Origin: PKWO01 sp036561005
GTDB lineage: Bacteria; Pseudomonadota; Gammaproteobacteria; Burkholderiales; Burkholderiaceae_D
Assembly: GCA_036561005.1 (NCBI GenBank)
Contig: DATBQE010000141.1
Location: 1-38,008, forward strand
Reading direction: 5' to 3'
DNA length: 38,008 bases
A model generated the notes under the pieces. The model was not told the origin of the DNA and ran no database searches. It saw only the letters and a list, made by a program, of their open reading frames with translations. Positions 32,178 through 38,008 of this stretch are shown piece after piece. The stretch's first letter is position 1, and the number at the start of each line of letters is the position of its first letter. The position numbers and the translations under genes are program-made.

Positions 32178-33944
32178 TCACTTGCGCCGGGCCGTGTCGA
32201 TATCGAGATAGCGCCAGTTGGTGAATGCCACCGGATGGCGTTTGTAATTCTCTACCCAGTCGTAGCGCAAATCGGCCGATAGCGGATGCACGCGTATCAC
32301 CCACGGCGCATACACATCGATCAAGCGTGCCATTTGCCGATACATCTGCGTGCGCTCCGGGCCATCGTCGAGCTTCTGCGCCGCATCGAACAGGTTGTTG
32401 TATTGCGGCAGGTTGAAGCGCGCATAGTTGACACCTTCGCGATTTGGGCCATACAACAGTTGGTAGAAATTCTCGCCGTCCGGTATGTCGGCAATCCAGT
32501 CCGTTTCGAACATCTGTACCTGGCCCAGGCGCGAAGCCTTGATGATTTCGGTATAGGTGTCGCTCTTGAAACTCACATGGATGCCAATCGCTGACAGGCT
32601 GCGCAGCCACAACTCGTCGCGCAGGCGGCCGGTGGTGGAGGCCTGCGTATGCATGGTGAGGGTCAGCGGCTTGCCGTCCGGCATGGAGCGATAAGTGTCG
32701 CCAGGGCGGATGCGATAGCCGAAGCGATCAAGCAGGGCGCGGGCCAGTTGCAGGTCGTAGCGGTTGCTGCTGCGATAATTTGCGTCATAGCCGCGCGCCT
32801 CGGGCGGTAGCGGCGACTGCGCCGGCACGGCAAGTCCATGTTCCAATACGCGGATATCTTCCTCGCGGTTATAGGCCATGACGATGGCGCGACGCAGAGC
32901 GATCTTCTCGGGCGTGTAGCCGCCCAGCACCGGGTCTTCCATGTTCATCCACATGTAGTAGGTGTGCAGAGGTGTAAATAGCGAAAGACGTATGCCGCGC
33001 TTTTCCAGTTCAGGCCGCAACGTGCCGTCTTCCAGCGCCATGTTCGAAAGCGGTGGCGGAATTTGTTCCAGATAGTCGAACTGGCCGCTCAAAAAACTCA
33101 GCATCTCGGCCTGCTGCTCTTCCACGACTTTAATTTCGATATGGCCGATTAAAGGCAGATGCTTGCCGTTCAGCGCTCGCGCGATGGCCCGGTCTTGCGC
33201 TTCGTTGCCCGGTGTCTCCTGAAACACCGTCTCGCGGAAATCCGGATTGGCGTCGAGCACGATCTTTTCGCCATGCGACCAGGTTTTCAGCAGGTAGGGG
33301 CCGGTGCCGACAGGGTGTTGTCCAAAGTCGCGCGGGTGCGCCTCAATGGCCTCGCGCGCCACGGCGGAAGCGGCCGGCATGGCCAGTTCATAGAGAAAAT
33401 TGCGATCCGCCTGTTTCAGCCTGATGTGCAGCGTGTAGCGATCGGGCGTCTCAATCCCTGCAATGGACGCATAGGGTGAACGGGCCAGTCCCTCGTCGCC
33501 GACAATCTTGCCGGAAAATATGAAGCGCCAGGGCGATTTGACGGCCGGATCGAGCAGGCGCTTGAAGCTATACGCATAGTCGGCCGCCGTCAGTTCACGG
33601 GGCTTGCCGCCGAACGCCGGGTCCTGCGAGAAATGGATGCCGGGCCGTATGTGGAAGGTGTAGTCCTTTCCATCCGCATCGACTTGCGGCATGCCGGTTA
33701 GCGTATTCGGTTGCAACCGCACCGGTCGCGCCAGATAATCGTAGCGCAGCAACGGGTCGAAAATGTTTTCGATGATGCCCAGCGTGTTGACGTCCGACGC
33801 AGTAGCGGGGTCAATGCCGGTTTCGCTCTTCTTGATCTGCACACGCAAGGTTTTCGACATGTCGGCGGCGCCGGCCTGTTGCGCCAACAAAAGTGCGCAC
33901 AGGACACATGACCAGAGGCGCAAACTGCAACATTTCGATGTCAT
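32178..33944 (-). CDS. Orphan peptide-type ABC solute-binding protein (family 5)
   Basis: A 588-aa periplasmic binding protein of the extracellular family 5 (DppA/OppA/YejA-like) group. A signal peptide (MTSKCCSLRLWSCVLCALLLA, cleaved about AGA-AD) precedes the mature chain. Family 5 hallmarks include PATASDVNTLGIIENIFDPL, YTFHIRPGIHFS and the TAADYAYSFKRLLDP segment. Its ligand is probably a peptide or similar small molecule. No permease or ATPase gene is adjacent, so it must use a transporter encoded elsewhere. I start at ATG 33944; a TTG at 33959 is possible. It is divergent from the ATP-grasp-like gene across a gap of 70 nt. Confidence 0.88.
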   Translation of the reverse strand: MTSKCCSLRLWSCVLCALLLAQQAGAADMSKTLRVQIKKSETGIDPATASDVNTLGIIENIFDPLLRYDYLARPVRLQPNTLTGMPQVDADGKDYTFHIRPGIHFSQDPAFGGKPRELTAADYAYSFKRLLDPAVKSPWRFIFSGKIVGDEGLARSPYASIAGIETPDRYTLHIRLKQADRNFLYELAMPAASAVAREAIEAHPRDFGQHPVGTGPYLLKTWSHGEKIVLDANPDFRETVFQETPGNEAQDRAIARALNGKHLPLIGHIEIKVVEEQQAEMLSFLSGQFDYLEQIPPPLSNMALEDGTLRPELEKRGIRLSLFTPLHTYYMWMNMEDPVLGGYTPEKIALRRAIVMAYNREEDIRVLEHGLAVPAQSPLPPEARGYDANYRSSNRYDLQLARALLDRFGYRIRPGDTYRSMPDGKPLTLTMHTQASTTGRLRDELWLRSLSAIGIHVSFKSDTYTEIIKASRLGQVQMFETDWIADIPDGENFYQLLYGPNREGVNYARFNLPQYNNLFDAAQKLDDGPERTQMYRQMARLIDVYAPWVIRVHPLSADLRYDWVENYKRHPVAFTNWRYLDIDTARRK

Positions 33945-34014
33945 GCGCGATGCAATCAAACACCATTCTCCAAATGTGGGATCGGGCGACCCCGAATTTT
34001 GCTATTCTAGTTCA

Positions 34015-35262
34015 ATGACCGAACCGGAACCATTACCGCAGCAGGCAAATCAAGGCCACGGCCCGGCCGCACAGCCATTGATGGGCATGGCCGTACTGAT
34101 GACCATGGCCTGCTCCGGTGTTTCGCTGACCAACCTTGCCAATCAACTGATTGAGCGCATCAAGCGCGACCCGTCAGACGCGAACGCCTTGATGGACCTG
34201 TCCATCATCTCGCATTTGTGGTTCAAACACGACATCGGCCTCGCAACCCAGGCGCAGGCGCTCAGGCTGACACGGCATTATCGCCTGCCGGCGCGCGGCG
34301 CGGCGACACTGCGCTTGTTGGCGTTGATGCAGCATGGCGATCTCGCTGCGAACACGCCGCTTGAATTCCTCGTGCAAGACAGCGACATTGCGCTCGACCT
34401 GCTGTTTCTCGATCCATACGCACCGTTTCCCGATTCGCTGCCCGAGCACGACCTCCTGTTTGTCGCGGTCGGCGAATCGGCAGGTAGCCACAGTCTATTG
34501 CAGAAAATTGCCGCGGCAGCCGCAAAATTCCCGGCGCCCTTCATCAATCACCCCGAGCGCATTGCCCGCCTCTCGCGCGGCAACGTCAGCACCATGCTGG
34601 CAAGCTTGCCTGGTATCGAAATCCCCGCGACTGTCCAGGTTACGCGCGCGCAATTGAACCGGGCCGATCCCCTTGCCTTGCTGCCGGACGGCGAATTTCC
34701 TCTGATAATCCGCCCACTCGACTCGCACGCAGGGCAGGGCCTGGAGAAAATCGACAATGTGGCCGCGCTTGAACTGTACCTGCGCGAGCGGGAGGAATCG
34801 GACTATTTTCTCTCGCGCTTCATCGATTATCGCAACGCCGACGGCCTGTATCGCAAATACCGCATCGTCATCGTCGATGGTTGGGCTTATGCCGGCCACA
34901 TGGCCCTGTCATCGCATTGGATGATCCATTATCTCAATGCGCAAATGAGCGACAGTGCGCAAAAGCGCGAGGAAGAAGCAGCCTTCATGGCCCAATTCGA
35001 CAGCGATTTCGGCTTGCGTCACCGCGCAGCCCTTGATGGCATCGCCCGCACTGCCGGCCTCGATTACCTCGTCATCGATTGTGCCGAAAGCGCAACAGGC
35101 AAATTGCTGGTGTTTGAAATCGACAGCGCCGCCGTGATCCACGCCATGGATTCGGCCGAGGTTTTCCCTTACAAACAAGCGCAGGCACAGAAAATATTCG
35201 ATGCTTTCCGGGTGTTTCTGCATAGCACGATAGAAAAAAACGCCACGAATCGCGCAAAATAA
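34015..35262 (+). CDS. ATP-grasp-like (RimK-type) protein with TPR-like N-terminus
   Basis: A 415-aa cytosolic protein. The N-terminal third (about 37-110, with NLANQLIERIKRDPSDANAL) looks like helical TPR-type repeats. The middle has NHPERIARLSRGN (178-190), and RPLDSHAGQGLEKI (233-246) resembles the nucleotide-binding loop of RimK-like ATP-grasp ligases. LLVFEIDSAAVIHAMD near the C-terminus looks like the metal-binding end of that fold. Such proteins ligate amino acids to acids or modify peptides, but no substrate is evident. The ATG at 34015 is preceded by a TATTCTAG stretch and a weak ribosome site. Confidence 0.7.
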   Translation: MTEPEPLPQQANQGHGPAAQPLMGMAVLMTMACSGVSLTNLANQLIERIKRDPSDANALMDLSIISHLWFKHDIGLATQAQALRLTRHYRLPARGAATLRLLALMQHGDLAANTPLEFLVQDSDIALDLLFLDPYAPFPDSLPEHDLLFVAVGESAGSHSLLQKIAAAAAKFPAPFINHPERIARLSRGNVSTMLASLPGIEIPATVQVTRAQLNRADPLALLPDGEFPLIIRPLDSHAGQGLEKIDNVAALELYLREREESDYFLSRFIDYRNADGLYRKYRIVIVDGWAYAGHMALSSHWMIHYLNAQMSDSAQKREEEAAFMAQFDSDFGLRHRAALDGIARTAGLDYLVIDCAESATGKLLVFEIDSAAVIHAMDSAEVFPYKQAQAQKIFDAFRVFLHSTIEKNATNRAK

Positions 35263-35298
35263 TTACAATCATCGATGCGTGGGTAGCCATCAGATTAG

Positions 35299-35339
35299 GG
35301 TGCCTCTGAAAATCTGCAGTTCGATTCTCGGCGGCACCA
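35299..35339 (+). other. tRNA-like 3' fragment
   Basis: GCAGTTCGATTC (35317-35328) resembles a T-arm, and GGCACCA (35333-35339) an acceptor end with CCA. GGTGCC (35299-35304) can pair with GGCACC (35333-35338). CTGAAAATC (35305-35313) resembles a tRNA-Phe anticodon loop. The T-stem pairing is poor and no D-arm or 5' half is present, so it is at most a decayed or partial tRNA, possibly an old attachment-site copy. Confidence 0.4.
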
Positions 35340-35473
35340 ATAAATTAAGGCACGCAGCTTCCATAATAATAATCGGAGTTTCCCTACGTTCACTCGGGTC
35401 GTCGGCCGTCAAATTTGCTGGCGCGATGGCGTTCGGCCCGGCAATTCATTGACTGCCATTGAGGAACGATGTC

Positions 35474-37333
35474 ATGTATAAAAATATATCCCTAGCTCTG
35501 CTTGCCGTAGCAACGGCCCTGCCCCTGCCGGGCCTGGCCGCAGAAACCGAAAACGACCGCTGGAATCTGGCGGACATTTACGCAACCACCGACGCCTGGA
35601 AAGCCGACAGCGCCAAGGTTGAATCCCAGCTCAAGGAATTTGGCGCCTGCAAGGGCAAACTTGGCGAATCGGCCAAACGGCTCAAGAGCTGCCTGGATCT
35701 CAACACCGATATCCAGAAACGATTCGTTCGCCTCTCGATTTATGCAAGCCAATTGCACGATCAGGATACCGGCGCACAGCTCGGCCAGGACCTGAACCAG
35801 AAAGCCGCCATCCTCGGCAGCCAGGTTGACGAAGCAGGTTCCTTCGTGCGGCCCGAATTGCTCAAGCTTGGCCACATGAAGATCGACCAGCTCGTCAAAC
35901 AGGACAAAGGCCTCGACGTCTACCGTCATACCCTTGACCAGATCCTGCGTGCCGCGCCGCATACGCTCGACGCCAACGGCGAGAGCATCGTGGCGCAATT
36001 CGGCCTGGCAACCGATGCGGCAAGCTCCGTGTATGACATCCTCTCCAACGCGGACATGCCCTGGCCCACTGTCAAGTTGTCCGATGGAACCGAAGTCAAG
36101 CTCGATCAGGCGGCCTATACCAAATACCGGGCCGTCGGCAACCGTGAAGACCGCAGGAAAGTGTTCGACTCTTTCTGGGGGCAATGGAAGAATTTCGAGC
36201 GCACCTTCGGCGTGACCTTCTACGAAATGTTGAAGAAAGATGCCGTCTATACCAAGGTCAGGCATTACGCCGATTCCAAGACGCGCGCGCTCGACGGCGA
36301 CAAGTTGCCGCCCGAAGTCTATGACATGCTGATCGCGCAAACCCGTGCCAATTTGCCGACCCTGCATCGCTACTTCAAGATTCGCGCGAAGATGTTGGGC
36401 GTCAACGACCTGCACTATTACGACATGTATCCTCCGCTGGTAAAAAGCGATTTGCAATATCCGGTCGAGCAGGGCAAGGACTTGATGCTCGCAGCCGTGC
36501 AGCCGCTTGGCCCCGACTATGTGGCCACCATGACGGAAGCGCTCAAACACCGCTGGATGGACGTCTACCCGCGTCCGCGCAAACGTTCCGGCGCCTACAT
36601 GAACGGCGCGATCTACGACGTTCACCCTTACCTGCTGCTCAATTACAACGACGACTACGAGTCGGTTTCCACTTTGGCGCATGAGTGGGGCCACGCCATG
36701 CACTCTTACCTGGCCAACCACACGCAAGCCTACATCAATGCCGATTACCCGACATTCACGGCAGAAATCGCCTCGACCACCAATGAAGAACTGCTGCTCG
36801 AGCACATGCTGAAGATCGCCAAGACCGACGACGAGCGCCTGCTCTACCTCGGTTCGGCCCTGGAAGGCTTGCGCACCACCTTCTTCCGCCAGGCCATGTT
36901 CGCCGACTTCGAGCGTGAAGTGCATAACCGGGTCGACAAGGGCGAATCGCTGACCGGCGAAGACATCACGCGCATCTACGGCGATATCCTGCGCCTGTAT
37001 CACGGTGACAAGGAAGGCGTGGTCAAGATCGACGACGTCGACGCCATGGAATGGGCGTATATCCCGCACTTCTACAACCAGTTCTATGTGTTCCAGTACG
37101 CCACGTCGATCTCGGCCGGTTCAATGTTCGCCAGTGAAATCCTCAAGGGCACGCCGGGCGCGCGCGAACGCTATCTGAACGTGCTGCGCTCCGGCGGTTC
37201 GGCGTACCCGTATGAATTGGTCAAGGCCGCTGGAGTCGATCTGGCAACGCCGGCGCCCTACCAGGCCATCGTGGCCCGCATGAATAAAATCATGGACGAC
37301 ATCGAAGCAATCGAAGCCAAGCACAAGAACTAG
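35474..37333 (+). CDS. pepF: Exported M3-family oligoendopeptidase F-like metallopeptidase
   Basis: A 619-aa zinc oligopeptidase of family M3. The active-site motif HEWGHAMH begins at His403 (HEWGH 403-407), and Glu431 in FTAEIASTTNE supplies the third ligand. The length and the RRKVFDSFWGQWKNFE and YATSISAGSMFAS segments match PepF. Unusually for this mostly cytosolic group, it starts with a signal peptide (MYKNISLALLAVATALPLPG, cleaved near GLAA), so it probably acts in the periplasm. GAGGAA sits 7 nt before the ATG at 35474. A strong terminator follows the gene. Confidence 0.92.
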   Translation: MYKNISLALLAVATALPLPGLAAETENDRWNLADIYATTDAWKADSAKVESQLKEFGACKGKLGESAKRLKSCLDLNTDIQKRFVRLSIYASQLHDQDTGAQLGQDLNQKAAILGSQVDEAGSFVRPELLKLGHMKIDQLVKQDKGLDVYRHTLDQILRAAPHTLDANGESIVAQFGLATDAASSVYDILSNADMPWPTVKLSDGTEVKLDQAAYTKYRAVGNREDRRKVFDSFWGQWKNFERTFGVTFYEMLKKDAVYTKVRHYADSKTRALDGDKLPPEVYDMLIAQTRANLPTLHRYFKIRAKMLGVNDLHYYDMYPPLVKSDLQYPVEQGKDLMLAAVQPLGPDYVATMTEALKHRWMDVYPRPRKRSGAYMNGAIYDVHPYLLLNYNDDYESVSTLAHEWGHAMHSYLANHTQAYINADYPTFTAEIASTTNEELLLEHMLKIAKTDDERLLYLGSALEGLRTTFFRQAMFADFEREVHNRVDKGESLTGEDITRIYGDILRLYHGDKEGVVKIDDVDAMEWAYIPHFYNQFYVFQYATSISAGSMFASEILKGTPGARERYLNVLRSGGSAYPYELVKAAGVDLATPAPYQAIVARMNKIMDDIEAIEAKHKN

Positions 37334-37355
37334 GCTATTCTCGAGAGTATCGACC

Positions 37356-37391
37356 AGCCGCCGGACGGAACGCCTGCCCGGCGGCTTTTTA
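37356..37391 (+). terminator. Rho-independent terminator after the M3 peptidase
   Basis: AGCCGCCGG (37356-37364) pairs perfectly with CCGGCGGCT (37378-37386), followed directly by a T-run. It sits 23 nt after the stop codon. Confidence 0.88.
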
Positions 37392-37408
37392 AAACGTATT
37401 TAAAACGT

Positions 37409-38008
37409 ATGATGTCAGCACATCAGCAAAACGAAACCGAATTCGAGCGCGCTACCTACGCCAAAGTCACCCGGCGCCTGTTGCCGCTGCTGTTCGCCTG
37501 CTATATCGTCGCCTACCTCGACCGCGTCAACGTCGGCTTCGCCAAGCTGCAAATGCTCGGCGACCTGCATCTGAGCGACGCCGTGTTCGGTCTGGGCGCC
37601 GGCATCTTCTTTATCGGCTATTTCCTGTTTGAAATCCCGAGCAACCTGCTGCTCCATCGCGTAGGCGCGCGCCTGTGGATTGCGCGCATCATGATCACAT
37701 GGGGTGCGGTCTCGGCAGCGATGATGTTCGTCAGCACGCCCATCAGCTTCTACATCACGCGCTTCCTGCTCGGTGCCGCCGAAGCGGGCTTCTTTCCCGG
37801 TGTAGTGCTCTACCTGACGTATTGGTATCCGGCCCACCGCCGCGCCGCCGTCATGACGCTGTTCATGACAGCCGTCCCCTTGTCCGGCGTCATCGGCGGG
37901 CCGATGTCCGGCTGGATAATGCAAACCATGCCCGGCGTCTACGGTCTGGCTGGCTGGCAATGGATGTTCCTCGGCGAAGCGCTACCGTCTATTCTGGTCG
38001 GCTTGCTG
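37409..38008 (+). CDS. MFS transporter (ACS-like family), partial at window edge
   Basis: The first 200 codons of an MFS transporter that runs past the window end. The sequence has RRLLPLLFACYIVAYLDRVNVGFA, the loop-1 region FEIPSNLLLHRVGARLWIARI and RFLLGAAEAGFFPGVVLYL. These are typical of the anion:cation symporter group that imports organic acids such as tartrate, phthalate or 4-hydroxyphenylacetate. The substrate cannot be told from this part. The start is ATG 37409 or the next Met at 37412. There is no clear ribosome site; the upstream 20 nt are a tandem AAAACGTAT repeat (37391-37399 and 37402-37410). Confidence 0.85.
   Translation, partial: MMSAHQQNETEFERATYAKVTRRLLPLLFACYIVAYLDRVNVGFAKLQMLGDLHLSDAVFGLGAGIFFIGYFLFEIPSNLLLHRVGARLWIARIMITWGAVSAAMMFVSTPISFYITRFLLGAAEAGFFPGVVLYLTYWYPAHRRAAVMTLFMTAVPLSGVIGGPMSGWIMQTMPGVYGLAGWQWMFLGEALPSILVGLL

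Noticed and set aside
35291..35339. Intact tRNA-Phe gene
   Set aside because: The 5' acceptor half and D-arm are missing and the T-stem does not pair properly.
35492..37069. Long open frame antisense to the M3 peptidase (525 codons)
   Set aside because: It mirrors the GC-skewed codons of a clear M3 peptidase, has a His/Val/Gly-rich composition without domains, and no ribosome site.

Overview
The window reads as a continuous piece of a betaproteobacterial chromosome, most likely Burkholderiales and probably Oxalobacteraceae (Herminiimonas, Janthinobacterium or Collimonas-like). That placement is an inference from codon use, moderately high GC, the close-packed gene order and the families present (KgtP, BdhA, acetoacetate decarboxylase, PPK2, an aryl-polyene-type operon). 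No insertion sequence, integrase, CRISPR array, intact tRNA or rRNA gene was found. Two genes run off the edges: a PPK2 kinase on the left and an MFS transporter on the right.

Left block (1-8150). A phosphate module on the minus strand pairs a PiT phosphate transporter with polyphosphate kinase 2. A 410-nt divergent gap separates it from a large SPFH/flotillin-like membrane protein on the plus strand. Next comes a BlaI repressor, a BlaR1-like M56 membrane metalloprotease and a secreted S41 peptidase. The blaI promoter and the S41 leader carry the same operator geometry (TACTAA-N4-TTAGTA), so the three genes look like one self-contained regulatory circuit. The BlaR1-like protein has no penicillin-binding sensor; it ends in a proline-rich linker and a domain resembling Coa1.

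Central block (8162-20895). An eleven-gene minus-strand operon, many genes overlapping by ATGA or GTGA, matches an aryl-polyene/xanthomonadin-type type II polyketide pathway. In transcription order it encodes ACP, a COG4648 membrane protein, an AMP-ligase/dehydratase fusion, an acyltransferase, a LolA-like carrier, an MMPL exporter, a ketosynthase, a chain-length-factor-like partner, a hotdog dehydratase, a ketoreductase and a family 2 glycosyltransferase. Divergent from it are a NodB-type deacetylase lipoprotein and a flavoenzyme carrying halogenase signatures. The set is compact: only one ACP and one ketosynthase pair are visible, with no thioesterase and no aromatic-starter enzyme.

Right block (21053-38008). 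Patatin-like esterase, acetoacetate decarboxylase and 3-hydroxybutyrate dehydrogenase form a ketone-body/PHB operon closed by a terminator. On the minus strand follow a TlpA-like thioredoxin, a DUF817 protein overlapping a small HExxH membrane protein, and DAHP synthase. On the plus strand are a CoaD-HD phosphohydrolase fusion, the 2-oxoglutarate permease KgtP and a phytanoyl-CoA-type 2-oxoglutarate dioxygenase. The end of the window holds a small hypothetical gene with nudC, an orphan peptide-type solute-binding protein divergent from an ATP-grasp-like protein, a tRNA-like 3' fragment, an exported M3 oligopeptidase and the partial MFS gene.
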